Source: Mycolicibacterium iranicum (GTDB lineage: Bacteria; Actinomycetota; Actinomycetes; Mycobacteriales; Mycobacteriaceae). From it: a stretch of DNA of 64,000 nucleotides. The position numbers and the translations under genes are program-made. The DNA lies in the NCBI RefSeq assembly GCF_002101705.1, contig NZ_LQPC01000047.1:434001-498000 (forward strand), given 5' to 3'. The notes under the pieces are model-generated. The model was given only the letters and a program-made list of their open reading frames with translations, was not told the DNA's origin and searched no databases. Shown one piece after another: positions 9,573 to 18,143 of this stretch; position 1 is the first letter of the stretch; each line of letters opens with the position of its first letter.

Positions 9573-10586
9573 TCAGCCGACGGCGACCGATTCGATCGTG
9601 ACCTCGACGGCCGGCTCGCCGTCATCGCCACTGCCGCCCTTCACTCCCGCCGAAGCGATGTTCTCCAGTACGGCAAGACCTTTCGTGCCGATCTTGCCGA
9701 ACACCGTGTATTGCGGGGGGAGCATGGAGTCGTCGAAGATCAGGAAGAACTGGCTGCCGTTGGTGCCCAGCCCTGAGTTCGCCATCGCGAGGGTGCCGCG
9801 CGGATACACCACATCGGACTTCAATGCCGGGTCGGTCAGCCGGTACTGGTTGCTCGGGTATTCGTTGGGGAAGCGGTATCCGGGTCCGCCCGTGCCGGTG
9901 GCTGTCGGATCGCCGCACTGGAGCAGGCGAAGTCCGGGGTCGACGGAGAGTCGGTGGCAGCGGGTGTCGTCGAAGAACCCTTGGCGGGCGAGGTTGGTGA
10001 AATTCCGCACCGTGCATGGGGATTTCGCGTTGTCGAGTTCGAGGCCGATGTCGCCGCGATTCGTGACGATGGTGGCCGGGATCGACGGCGGGGTGGTTGA
10101 CGTGCGACCGGTCTGCGGCGTCTGTACCGGCTTGTCCGCCGGTTCCGTCGTCGTGGGGTACTGGCAGTTGGAGCCCAGCGTCGCCGGCGGATCGAACGCG
10201 GGGAGCGGATCACCCGTCGAGGGCGTCGGTTCGATGGTCGGCCGGCGGTGTGCGTTGTCGAACTCCTCGAGCGACTGCGCGAGAAACACGACCATGACGA
10301 CGCCGACCACCACGACGACGATCGCCGCCACCATCACCAGGTATCCGACGATCAGGCCGGCGATGGCAAGACCGCGGCCCTGCTCACCGGTCCTCTTGAT
10401 CTGCGACAGCGACATGTGGCCGAACACCACGCCCAGTGGTGCGAGCACGAACGCGCACACCAGCGAGGCGATCGCCAGCGAGTTCGTCGGCCGCGGAGGG
10501 GGAGCGGGGGTTCCCGGATAGGGCGACTGCACGCCGTAACCCGTTGCGTAGGGCTGACTTTCGTCGAACGGCGGCGGGCTCGTCAC
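9573..10586 (-). CDS. Membrane-anchored cyclophilin with N-terminal DUF4190 region
   Basis: Peptidyl-prolyl cis-trans isomerase predicted to act outside the cytoplasmic membrane. A Pro-rich head (residues 1-35) is followed by two hydrophobic segments in a DUF4190-like unit (LAIASLVCAFVLAPLG ... GLAIAGLIVGYLVMV). A Thr/Pro-rich linker and a cyclophilin domain come next, with NLARQGFFDDTRCHRL and TNGSQFFLIF. It is tandem with, and clearly related to, the cyclophilin gene on its upstream side, with 5 bp between them. A local duplication followed by fusion to a DUF4190 anchor is the simplest reading. Confidence 0.88.
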   Translation of the reverse strand: MTSPPPFDESQPYATGYGVQSPYPGTPAPPPRPTNSLAIASLVCAFVLAPLGVVFGHMSLSQIKRTGEQGRGLAIAGLIVGYLVMVAAIVVVVVGVVMVVFLAQSLEEFDNAHRRPTIEPTPSTGDPLPAFDPPATLGSNCQYPTTTEPADKPVQTPQTGRTSTTPPSIPATIVTNRGDIGLELDNAKSPCTVRNFTNLARQGFFDDTRCHRLSVDPGLRLLQCGDPTATGTGGPGYRFPNEYPSNQYRLTDPALKSDVVYPRGTLAMANSGLGTNGSQFFLIFDDSMLPPQYTVFGKIGTKGLAVLENIASAGVKGGSGDDGEPAVEVTIESVAVG

Positions 10587-10591
10587 TGCCG

Positions 10592-11482
10592 TCAGTCCAG
10601 CTGGATCGACTTCACCGTGGTGGCGAGCTTCGGGGCGCCGTCGGGACCGCCGTCGGCGACACCCTCGGCGGCGATCTTGTCCAGGGTGGCCAGCCCGGTC
10701 TCGTCGATGGTCCCGAACACGGTGTACTGCGGGGGCAGCTGCGAATCCTTGTAGACGAGGAAGAACTGGCTGCCGTTGGTACCCGGTCCGGCGTTGGCCA
10801 TCGCCAGGGTCCCGCGGGGGTAGACGACCGGAGCGTTCAGCGCCGGATCGTCGGGCTGGTACTGATCGGTGGGGTATTCGTTGGCGAACTGGTAGCCGGG
10901 TCCGCCGGTGCCCTCACCGGTCGGGTCACCGCACTGCAGCACACCGAGCGAGTCACTGGTCGTGAGGCGGTGGCACGGGGTGTCGTTGAAGAATCCCTGC
11001 TGGGCAAGGCTGGCGAAGCTGTTCACCGTGCACGGCGACTTGCCGTTGTCGAGCTGCAGCCCGATATTTCCCTGGTCGGTCTCCATGCTGGCGCTGACCA
11101 GTGCGGGATCGGTCGGGACCTTGCCGGTGCGCGGCGGGTTGTTGGGCTTGCTGGCCGCCTCGGCGGATGCCGGGTACTGGCAATCGCTTCCCAGTCCCTC
11201 CGGCGCCACGAACTCCGGCAAAGCGCCGGTCTCGGTGGGCGGCGGCACGTCGAACGGCGACGACGTCTCGGTGGTGGAGGTCGAGGCAGACGCAGTCTGG
11301 GTTTCGGTATCGCGGTTGACCAGCACGATGGTTGCCACCACCGCGGCGACGACGAGGACAGCGCCCACCGCTGATCCGATGATGGTGTACTGGCGGCGCT
11401 TGCGTTCCCGCTCGGCCCGGTTCTCGAGCTGGCGCTCGAGCTTGCGCTTGGCTGTCGCACGCCGTTGTTCGTTCGTCGGCAC
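10592..11482 (-). CDS. ppiB: Membrane-anchored peptidyl-prolyl cis-trans isomerase B
   Basis: Cyclophilin-type isomerase matching the position of M. tuberculosis Rv2582 (ppiB). The cytoplasmic head is strongly basic (ATAKRKLERQLENRAERERKRR), one membrane helix spans roughly residues 36-57, and a Ser/Thr-rich linker leads to the cyclophilin domain (SLAQQGFFNDTPCHRL, NGSQFFLVY). GTG 11482 follows a good GAGGAGG sequence; the longer open frame upstream is spurious because it reads across the divergent glyoxalase gene. The catalytic domain should face the cell-wall side. Confidence 0.92.
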   Translation of the reverse strand: MPTNEQRRATAKRKLERQLENRAERERKRRQYTIIGSAVGAVLVVAAVVATIVLVNRDTETQTASASTSTTETSSPFDVPPPTETGALPEFVAPEGLGSDCQYPASAEAASKPNNPPRTGKVPTDPALVSASMETDQGNIGLQLDNGKSPCTVNSFASLAQQGFFNDTPCHRLTTSDSLGVLQCGDPTGEGTGGPGYQFANEYPTDQYQPDDPALNAPVVYPRGTLAMANAGPGTNGSQFFLVYKDSQLPPQYTVFGTIDETGLATLDKIAAEGVADGGPDGAPKLATTVKSIQLD

Positions 11483-11599
11483 GGCCGGTGTCCTCCTCGC
11501 AGTTGATCCGGTCGGCACCGAGTGTGCCAGTTGACGCTGAGCGAACGGGGCGCGACCCTCGTGAACTGGGCTGCGACCTGGGCATGGGAAGCTGAAGAC

Positions 11600-12280
11600 G
11601 TGTTGATCACCGGATTTCCGGCAGGCATGTTGGCATGCAATTGCTATGTGCTGGCCCCGCGGCAGGGGGCCGACGCCGTCGTCGTCGATCCCGGCCAGCG
11701 AGCGTCGGGGCCGCTGCGGCGGATTCTCGACGAGAACCGGCTCACCCCTGCCGCGGTGCTGCTCACCCACGGTCACATCGACCACATGTGGTCGGCGCAG
11801 AAGGTCGCGGACACCTACGGCTGCCCGGTCTACATCCACCCCGCCGACCGCTACATGCTCACCGATCCGATCAGGGGGTTCGGCCGCGGTTTCTTCGGCG
11901 GTCTGGCGCGCACAGCGCTCGGGGCCATGTTCCGCGAGCCCAAGCAGGTCGTCGAACTCGACCGCGACGGCGACAAGATCGAGCTGGGCGGCATCACCGT
12001 CGCGGTGGACCACACGCCGGGTCACACCAAGGGATCGGTGGTGTTCCGGGTGGAGCAGGGAACCGACCACGTCGCCTTCACCGGTGACACGTTGTTCCAG
12101 CAGACGGTCGGGCGCACCGACCTGCCCGGCGGCAGCGGACGCGACCTGCTGGAGTCGATCGTGACGAAACTATTGGTGCTCGATGACGACACCCTGGTAT
12201 TACCGGGGCACGGCGAGCGGACCACCATCGGCACCGAACGCCACACCAACCCCTTCCTCAAAGGTTTGACCCGTGACTGA
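11600..12280 (+). CDS. Glyoxalase II-like MBL-fold hydrolase
   Basis: Metallo-beta-lactamase-fold hydrolase of the hydroxyacylglutathione hydrolase type. The metal-binding motif THGHIDHMW is near residue 55; DHTPGHTKGSV, FTGDTLF and LPGHGERTTIG supply further ligands. GTG 11600 begins LITGFPAGMLACNCYVL, the usual N-terminus of this family, and gives 226 residues. Its position upstream of hisS matches Rv2581c. Since mycobacteria lack glutathione, a thiol ester of mycothiol or another persulfide/thioester may be the substrate; that is inference. The 3' end overlaps hisS by 8 bp. Confidence 0.9.
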   Translation: MLITGFPAGMLACNCYVLAPRQGADAVVVDPGQRASGPLRRILDENRLTPAAVLLTHGHIDHMWSAQKVADTYGCPVYIHPADRYMLTDPIRGFGRGFFGGLARTALGAMFREPKQVVELDRDGDKIELGGITVAVDHTPGHTKGSVVFRVEQGTDHVAFTGDTLFQQTVGRTDLPGGSGRDLLESIVTKLLVLDDDTLVLPGHGERTTIGTERHTNPFLKGLTRD

Positions 12281-13535
12281 CAGTTTCAAAGCGCCCAAGG
12301 GCGTCCCCGACTATCTGCCGCCCGACTCGGCCGAGTTCGTCGCCGTGCGCAGCGGGCTGCTCGACGCGGCGCGCCGCGCCGGATACGGCGACATCGAGCT
12401 GCCGATCTTCGAGGACACCGCGCTGTTCGCCCGCGGAGTGGGGGAGTCCACGGATGTGGTCTCCAAGGAGATGTACACCTTCGCCGACCGCGGCGAGCGC
12501 TCGGTGACGCTGCGCCCTGAAGGCACCGCGGGCGTGATGCGGGCTGTCATCGAGCACGGCCTGGATCGCGGGGCGTTGCCGGTCAAGCTCTGCTATTCGG
12601 GACCGTTCTTCCGTTACGAGCGACCGCAGGCGGGCCGTTATCGCCAGCTGCAGCAGGTCGGGATCGAGGCCATCGGGGTCGATGATCCGGCACTGGACGC
12701 TGAGGTCATCGCGGTCGCCGATGCCGGCTTCCGGTCGCTGGGGCTCGACGGGTTCCGGCTTGAGATCACCTCATTGGGCGACGACAGCTGCCGACCGCAG
12801 TACCGCGAGCTGTTGCAGGAGTTCCTGTTCAAGCTCGATCTCGACGAGGAGACACAGGCACGCGCCCGGCTGAACCCGCTGCGCGTCCTCGATGACAAAC
12901 GTCCGCACGTGAGGGAGATGACCGCCGACGCACCGGTGATGCTCGACCACCTCTCCGATGCGGCCAAACAGCATTTCGACACCGTGCTTGCCCACCTCGA
13001 CGCGCTGTCGGTGCCCTACGTCATCAATCCGCGCATGGTGCGCGGCCTGGACTACTACACGAAGACGACGTTCGAGTTCGTCCACGACGGTCTCGGCGCG
13101 CAGTCGGGCATCGGCGGGGGCGGCCGCTACGACGGGTTGATGGCCCAACTGGGCGGACGCGACTTGTCCGGCATCGGATTCGGGCTCGGGGTGGACAGGG
13201 CGCTGCTCGCGCTGCGCGCCGAGGGCAAGACGGTCGGTGAGACGGCCCGGGTCGACGTCTACGCGGTACCGCTGGGCGGCGACGCGAAGGTGCGCCTGGC
13301 CGTTCTGGGTGCGCAGTTGCGCGCGGCCGGGGTGCGGGTCGACGTCGCGTACGGCGATCGCAGTCTCAAGGGCGCGATGAAGGGCGCCGATCGTTCCGGC
13401 GCCACGATCGCGCTGGTGGCCGGCGACCGGGACCTGGAGGCAGGAACCATCGGCGTGAAGAATCTGTCGACGGGGGAGCAGGTCGACGTCGCGATCGACG
13501 ACGTCGTCGACGACGTTCTCTCCCGCCTGGGCTGA
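12273..13535 (+). CDS. hisS: Histidyl-tRNA synthetase
   Basis: Class II aminoacyl-tRNA synthetase that charges tRNA-His. It starts MTDSFKAPKGVPDYLPP, with the motif 2 region LCYSGPFFRYERPQAGRYRQ, the HisA box region VRGLDYYTKTTFEF and motif 3 in GIGFGLGVDRALLAL. A C-terminal anticodon-binding domain follows. At 420 residues it has standard length. The GTG start lies inside the 3' end of the glyoxalase gene, so translation is probably coupled. Confidence 0.97.
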   Translation: MTDSFKAPKGVPDYLPPDSAEFVAVRSGLLDAARRAGYGDIELPIFEDTALFARGVGESTDVVSKEMYTFADRGERSVTLRPEGTAGVMRAVIEHGLDRGALPVKLCYSGPFFRYERPQAGRYRQLQQVGIEAIGVDDPALDAEVIAVADAGFRSLGLDGFRLEITSLGDDSCRPQYRELLQEFLFKLDLDEETQARARLNPLRVLDDKRPHVREMTADAPVMLDHLSDAAKQHFDTVLAHLDALSVPYVINPRMVRGLDYYTKTTFEFVHDGLGAQSGIGGGGRYDGLMAQLGGRDLSGIGFGLGVDRALLALRAEGKTVGETARVDVYAVPLGGDAKVRLAVLGAQLRAAGVRVDVAYGDRSLKGAMKGADRSGATIALVAGDRDLEAGTIGVKNLSTGEQVDVAIDDVVDDVLSRLG

Positions 13536-13583
13536 CGGCCGCCGCACCGCAGCTGGGAGCCCTCTCCGTGGAGCCGCGGGACC

Positions 13584-13601
13584 TGCGTAGTGCACTACGC
13601 A
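13584..13601. promoter_or_regulatory. 18-bp perfect palindrome upstream of LysB-like gene
   Basis: TGCGTAGTGCACTACGCA is a perfect palindrome with no spacer, located about 80 bp upstream of the LysB-like ATG and about 50 bp after hisS. The lack of a loop makes it a poor terminator and a better candidate for a dimeric regulator's operator. No regulator gene is adjacent. Confidence 0.45.
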
Positions 13602-13680
13602 CGACACGCCCGCCCGCACTCGCGACCATGTCAGTCAGACCCGGCCGGAACGTTCCCGGGACTGACGAAAGAGGAGCGCG

Positions 13681-14592
13681 ATGGGAGCGGTTGACGGCAT
13701 CGACGGCAGTGCACACCCGCGGATCCGCGCGGCCGACGAAGGCATCGTCGCCGCACCGACCGCGACGTTGTTGACGGTGAACGGAACCGGTGTTGCCGAC
13801 CCGTTCGGTGCGGGCTTCCCCGCAGATCTGGCGAGGGCGCTCCTGACGCAGGCCGAGGGCATGTGGAAATGGCAGCCGGTCGGCTATCCGGCTGCGGCCT
13901 TCCCGATGGGACCTTCGGTGTGCGTGGGTCGGGCCGCGCTGTGTGCTCAGATCCGGCGGCATCCCGGCCCTGTCGCGCTCAGCGGTTACAGCCAGGGTGC
14001 ACTGATCGTCGGCACCGTGTGGCGCGACGACATCCTCGCCGCGGACGGCGTCTTGCACCATCGGCTCGACGACGTTGCGGCGATCGTGAACTACGGCGAT
14101 CCGATGCGGTGCCCCGGCGTCGCCAACGGCAATGCGTTCGCCGGACAACCATTGCCGCGCAACATCAATGGATTCGTTTCCGGCGGAATCGCGGGTCCGG
14201 GAAACCTCACCCCGGAACAGACGCCCGACTTCCTGCTGTCCTTCGCCAACGACGGGGATCACTACACCTGTGCGCCAACAGGTCTCGATCCGTGGAAGAA
14301 GGAGACCGAGCTCGGGCACCAGGAGCGGATCATTTTCGACGCCGTGCAGGACGCGACGGTCGCGACGGTGTCGGCCATCGCGACCGCGGTGGCCGAGATG
14401 CTGGACGAACCCGTCGAGCGGATCGTCCCGAGAGTGCGGTCCATCGCCGACGGCGCCTTCTTCCTCGGATCTGGTGCCGGCGGCCCGCACGCGCGTTACG
14501 ACATTGCGCCGGCGGTGCGATTCCTTACCGAGGCAGGGGCAAACCTTCGGGTCCGCGCGCTGATCGACGCCGAGATGCCGCCAGCCCTCTGA
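13681..14592 (+). CDS. LysB-like / cutinase-fold serine esterase
   Basis: Alpha/beta hydrolase resembling mycobacteriophage lysin B, which cleaves mycolic acids from arabinogalactan. The nucleophile elbow is GYSQG with Ser104. NYGDPMRC follows, then Asp193 in NDGDHYTC and His270 in GGPHARYD; the 89- and 77-residue spacings resemble the Ser-Asp-His triad of phage D29 LysB. There is no signal peptide or membrane segment. No other phage genes are nearby, so it is an orphan chromosomal copy. The ATG at 13681 follows AAAGAGGAGCGCG. An alternative is a PE-PPE/cutinase-like esterase on another lipid. Confidence 0.75.
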   Translation: MGAVDGIDGSAHPRIRAADEGIVAAPTATLLTVNGTGVADPFGAGFPADLARALLTQAEGMWKWQPVGYPAAAFPMGPSVCVGRAALCAQIRRHPGPVALSGYSQGALIVGTVWRDDILAADGVLHHRLDDVAAIVNYGDPMRCPGVANGNAFAGQPLPRNINGFVSGGIAGPGNLTPEQTPDFLLSFANDGDHYTCAPTGLDPWKKETELGHQERIIFDAVQDATVATVSAIATAVAEMLDEPVERIVPRVRSIADGAFFLGSGAGGPHARYDIAPAVRFLTEAGANLRVRALIDAEMPPAL

Positions 14593-14596
14593 GCCT

Positions 14597-15139
14597 CTAC
14601 CGCCTAGCTTTCGGGATCGCGAGGGCATGCCTGAGCGCCTCGTCGAGGTTTCCGATCGATCCACCAAAGGGGTTGCCGCGCAGCAACACCCATTCGCCGG
14701 CCGGCGTGAGCACCACGAGTTTGGGTGAGCTGGAGCCGATCTGCATGCGGCGCTCAATGCGGACCTGATCGAGTCGCGCAACGCTGCGTCCGTGGGCATC
14801 GATGAAGGTGCGCTGCGCGCGGTCGAAGACGGCCACCGGTGGGTAGTTTTGCAGCGGAGCCCGTCGGCGTCGGCGCTGGGACCGGGCGCCGTACGCCATC
14901 CCAACGGCAGCCAGCACGCCGATACCGAGCAGCGCCGCAGAGATCGCAGCCGGGACGCCCGAAGAGATGCTTGACGCCGTCATCACCAGGGTCACCAACC
15001 CGAAACCTCCGAACACAAGCGCGATCACCAGCAGCACGAAGACGAGGATCTGCATCGGACCGCCGCCGCGGTCGATGACGACGACGTTCGGTCCGTCCTC
15101 GGCCACGACGAATCGACCGGTTTCGGCGATCACGCGCAT
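14597..15139 (-). CDS. Hypothetical two-helix membrane protein
   Basis: A 180-residue protein I cannot assign. The first ~28 residues form a short polar segment (VVAEDGPNVVVIDRGG), two membrane helices occupy about 29-53 and 60-82, and a basic patch RSQRRRRR follows at the membrane exit. The remaining ~90 residues are soluble and contain VAVFDRAQRTFIDAHGRSVARLDQVRI, cited here only to show a beta-rich PH-like pattern without catalytic motifs. Its stop is 4 bp from the LysB-like gene end, in convergent orientation. Confidence 0.7.
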   Translation of the reverse strand: MRVIAETGRFVVAEDGPNVVVIDRGGGPMQILVFVLLVIALVFGGFGLVTLVMTASSISSGVPAAISAALLGIGVLAAVGMAYGARSQRRRRRAPLQNYPPVAVFDRAQRTFIDAHGRSVARLDQVRIERRMQIGSSSPKLVVLTPAGEWVLLRGNPFGGSIGNLDEALRHALAIPKARR

Positions 15140-15210
15140 GCGGGAAGTGTGTCACCGGCCCGAGAAGACCGCGGCGCTTTAGAGTCTGATTGATCCACTG
15201 TGGAGGTGCC

Positions 15211-16203
15211 ATGACGTTGATCGCGCTCGAAGAGCACTACGCCTGGGATCCGGCCAGCCGGGACAATGTGGTGGCCAACTGGTTGAGAGTAAACAACCCA
15301 GTCGGTCACGAGCGCCTGTACGACAGGGGCGCCCTTCGGTTGGAACAGATGGACGCCGCCGGAATCGATTTCCAAATCCTGTCGCTTTTCGACCCCGGCG
15401 TTCAAGACGAGGCCGATGCGTCCAGGGCCGTCGATCTCGCTCGCGCAGCCAATGACGACCTTGCGGAAACGGTGCGTCAGAACCCCAGTCGCTTCGGTGG
15501 TTTCGCAACGCTGGCAACCCAGGACCCCGCTGCGGCGGCTACCGAACTCAGGCGTGCAGTCACCGAGCTGCCGTTGGTCGGCGCGCTGATCAACGGCCAC
15601 TGCCAGGGTCGCTATCTCGACGATCCGGCGTACCACGAATTGTTCGGGTGCGCCGAGGAGCTCGGAGTGCCGATCTATCTACATCCCACGACGCCGCACC
15701 CCGCGGTCATGCAGGCGTGGTTTGCGCCGTACGTCGCCGATGGCATGCACCTGGCGTCATGGGGTTTCGCCGCCGAAACCGGCACCCATGTGTTGAGACT
15801 CATCTACTCGGGCCTTTTCGACAAATTCCCGGGACTGCAGATGGTCATCGGGCACCTCGGCGAAATGCTGCCGTTCGCCGCTTATCGCCTAGACCGCTAT
15901 TACGGACTTGGGGGAGACGAGAACGCGCGGCACCGCCTGCAACGCATGCCGTCGGACTATCTTCGGACCAATTTCCACGTCACGATGAGCGGAAACTTCT
16001 GTGCACCTGCATTCAGGTGCACCCTGGAGGTGCTCGGCGCCGAGCGCGTGATGTTCTCGGTGGACTATCCGATGGACGACAACGAGACCGGCGCGCAGTT
16101 TTTGGCGTCGTATCCGATGGACGACGCCACGCGCCGAAAAATCAGCTGCGAGAATGCGGCCCGGTTGTTCGGCGGCCGGATCCCCCAAAACCCTGGGCGT
16201 TGA
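15211..16203 (+). CDS. Amidohydrolase 2 family protein, gamma-resorcylate decarboxylase-like
   Basis: Metal-dependent TIM-barrel enzyme of the ACMSD/gamma-resorcylate decarboxylase branch. The N-terminus LIALEEHYAWD carries the E-x-H metal motif typical of the 2,6-dihydroxybenzoate and orsellinate decarboxylases rather than HxH. IYLHPTTPHP, VIGHLGEMLPFAAYRLDRY and the metal-ligand region FSVDYPMDD follow. ATG 15211 lies 5 bp behind TGGAGG; the open frame extends further upstream. It is monocistronic. A non-oxidative decarboxylase of an aromatic acid is likely, but the exact substrate is unknown. Confidence 0.82.
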   Translation: MTLIALEEHYAWDPASRDNVVANWLRVNNPVGHERLYDRGALRLEQMDAAGIDFQILSLFDPGVQDEADASRAVDLARAANDDLAETVRQNPSRFGGFATLATQDPAAAATELRRAVTELPLVGALINGHCQGRYLDDPAYHELFGCAEELGVPIYLHPTTPHPAVMQAWFAPYVADGMHLASWGFAAETGTHVLRLIYSGLFDKFPGLQMVIGHLGEMLPFAAYRLDRYYGLGGDENARHRLQRMPSDYLRTNFHVTMSGNFCAPAFRCTLEVLGAERVMFSVDYPMDDNETGAQFLASYPMDDATRRKISCENAARLFGGRIPQNPGR

Positions 16204-16617
16204 GGAGCTAGTACCGGCGGCGGTTTGCTGTTGAAGTTTGCGAAGAGTCTGACTACACGCGACCGCAACACACGCCGTGCAATGGCTCGGGGTGTCGGTA
16301 AACGTCCTCGAACACCTCGGAAGCGGCATACCGCCCGCTACCTGGAGTGGGGCTTCGCCATCGTCTGAACGGGAGAGCAAGTAAGCGACATCGCCTGCCC
16401 CAACCCCCGGAAGCCACGTAGGAGCCGGCCATTATCGGGTCACCAACGGCGTCGTCGACACCAGCTACCCGGCGCGGGTGTGGAAGACATGGAGTAGCTC
16501 GGGAACCTCCACCGGCAACTGATACCCGACCGAACACCTTGCGAGCGAGCGCATTTGCACACTTTTGCTCGGCGCGCCGCTGTGCAGACACGCGCGCTCG
16601 CGGTGCAGGGCTGCCGC
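16204..16617. other. Intergenic region, amidohydrolase / urt operon 3' end
   Basis: About 414 bp between the stop codons of two convergent genes. Short open frames on both strands lack motifs or ribosome binding sites, and I see no mobile-element ends. It may be a decayed gene remnant or only spacer. Confidence 0.45.
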
Positions 16618-17310
16618 TCAGATGGCCATGGCGGCGCGGACGTCGGCTTCCGACGCGGAACCGCCTGTGCCGCTGGTGGTGACGCGGCCGGCCTCCAGAA
16701 TGTAGTACCGCTGCGAGGATTCCAGGGCGAAGCCGATGTGCTGCTCGACGAGGAGCACCCCGAGGTCACCGCGATTGGTCAGCGCGGTGATGGCTTCTTC
16801 GATCTCGTGGACGACCGACGGCTGGATACCTTCGGTCGGCTCGTCGAGTATCAGGCACTTCGGCGTGGTGATCAGCGCGCGGGCGATGGCGAGCTGCTGA
16901 CGCTGCCCGCCTGACAGCAGGCCGGCGCGCCGCGTGAGCAGTTCTTTGAGCGCCGGGAAGAGATCGAGCTGCTCGTCGATGAGCGCTTTGCCGTTCTTGC
17001 GGCCATCGGCGACCACCTGAAGGTTCTCGGCGGTCGTGAGCTGTCCGAACGACTGCTGCCCCTGCGGTACGTACGCCAGGCCGCGGCCGACACGCGCGCT
17101 GGGTCGCAGCTTGGTGATGTCGTCACCGTCGAAGAGCACCTTGCCCGACGTGCACTTCAACAGTCCGACGGCGGCGCGCAACAAGGTCGTCTTCCCGGCG
17201 CCGTTGTGGCCCATCACCGCGGCGACTCCGTCGGTGGGCACTTCGAGGCTTACCCCATGGATGACCTCGCTGCGGCCGTAGCCGGTTCGGACGTCGACCA
17301 ATTGCAGCAT
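16618..17310 (-). CDS. urtE: Urea ABC transporter ATP-binding protein UrtE
   Basis: One of two ATPases that power the urea importer. It shows Walker A GHNGAGKTTL near residue 35, Q-loop YVPQGQQSFGQLT, signature LSGGQRQQLAIARAL, Walker B CLILDEPTEGIQPS and the H-loop LLVEQHIGFAL. It is 230 residues long, as for LivF/UrtE ATPases. ATG 17310 shares one base with the urtD stop; the larger upstream open frame is spurious. PTEGIQPSVVHEIE is characteristic of UrtE. Confidence 0.93.
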   Translation of the reverse strand: MLQLVDVRTGYGRSEVIHGVSLEVPTDGVAAVMGHNGAGKTTLLRAAVGLLKCTSGKVLFDGDDITKLRPSARVGRGLAYVPQGQQSFGQLTTAENLQVVADGRKNGKALIDEQLDLFPALKELLTRRAGLLSGGQRQQLAIARALITTPKCLILDEPTEGIQPSVVHEIEEAITALTNRGDLGVLLVEQHIGFALESSQRYYILEAGRVTTSGTGGSASEADVRAAMAI

Positions 17311-18143
17311 CAGGAGTTCTCCTCGACGAGTTCGATGCCGTCGGCACCGGCCGCGGCGGTACCCAGGTAAACCTCTTGGACTTTGGGGTTGGCCTGCACC
17401 TCGGCAACCGAGCCTTCGGCGATCACCTGGCCGCGCGCTAGCACCGTCACCGACGTCGCGAACGCCCGCATGAAGTCCATATCGTGTTCGACGACGACGA
17501 CGGTGCGTTCGGCACCGATGCGGCGCAACAGGTTTCCAGTCTCTTCGCGTTCCTCGGCGCTCATTCCCGCCACCGGTTCGTCGAGCAGCAGCACATCGGC
17601 GTTCTGCACCAGCAGCATGCCGATCTCCAGCCACTGCTTCTGCCCGTGGGCGAGCACCCCGGCGGGTTTGTCGGCCAGGTGGGTCAGTCCGATGGTGTGC
17701 AACGCCTGCTCGATTGCGGGCAGCACACCGCTGCGCCTCCGCAGCAATGTCCACACCGACCGGCCGGCGCCTGCAGCGATGTCGAGGTTCTGCAGCACGG
17801 TGAGCTGTTCGAACACGCTGGCGGTCTGGAAGGTGCGCCCGACGCCGCGCCGGGCGATCTGGTGCACCTTCTTGCCGAGCAGCTCCACGCCGGACTTGTT
17901 CACCGAGCCCGTCGCAGAAACCAGGCCTGTGATGGCGTCGATCACGGTCGTCTTACCGGCGCCGTTGGGGCCGATCAGGAACCGCAGGTCGCCCTGGAAC
18001 AACGTGAGGTCGACATCGCTGACAGCCTTGAAGCCGTCGAAATCCACTGTCAGACCCCGCACTTCGAGGTACTGCGTGCCCATGCCGACGTTGCCGCCTT
18101 CGGCAGGTTCCTTGCCTGCGGTGCTCGCTTCGACTTCGGTCAT
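17310..18143 (-). CDS. urtD: Urea ABC transporter ATP-binding protein UrtD
   Basis: Second ATPase of the urea importer (LivG-like). Walker A is GPNGAGKTTV at about residue 60, followed by GRTFQTASVFEQLTVLQNL, a degenerate signature LAHGQKQWLEIGMLL in place of LSGGQ, Walker B VLLLDEPVAGMSAEE and H-loop VVVEHDMDFMRAFA. The HGQKQWLEI signature variant is usual for UrtD. The ATG at 18143 overlaps the urtC stop (ATGA), and the 3' end overlaps urtE. Confidence 0.94.
   Translation of the reverse strand: MTEVEASTAGKEPAEGGNVGMGTQYLEVRGLTVDFDGFKAVSDVDLTLFQGDLRFLIGPNGAGKTTVIDAITGLVSATGSVNKSGVELLGKKVHQIARRGVGRTFQTASVFEQLTVLQNLDIAAGAGRSVWTLLRRRSGVLPAIEQALHTIGLTHLADKPAGVLAHGQKQWLEIGMLLVQNADVLLLDEPVAGMSAEEREETGNLLRRIGAERTVVVVEHDMDFMRAFATSVTVLARGQVIAEGSVAEVQANPKVQEVYLGTAAAGADGIELVEENS

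Noticed and set aside
11483..12070. N-terminal extension of the ppiB frame
   Set aside because: It overlaps the glyoxalase II gene on the other strand; GTG 11482 has a good ribosome site and gives a normal protein.
13536..14592. Prophage remnant around the LysB-like gene
   Set aside because: No holin, lysin A, integrase, att site or structural genes are adjacent.
16204..16617. Possible remnant gene or mobile element
   Set aside because: No inverted terminal repeats, transposase motifs or coding signal could be seen.
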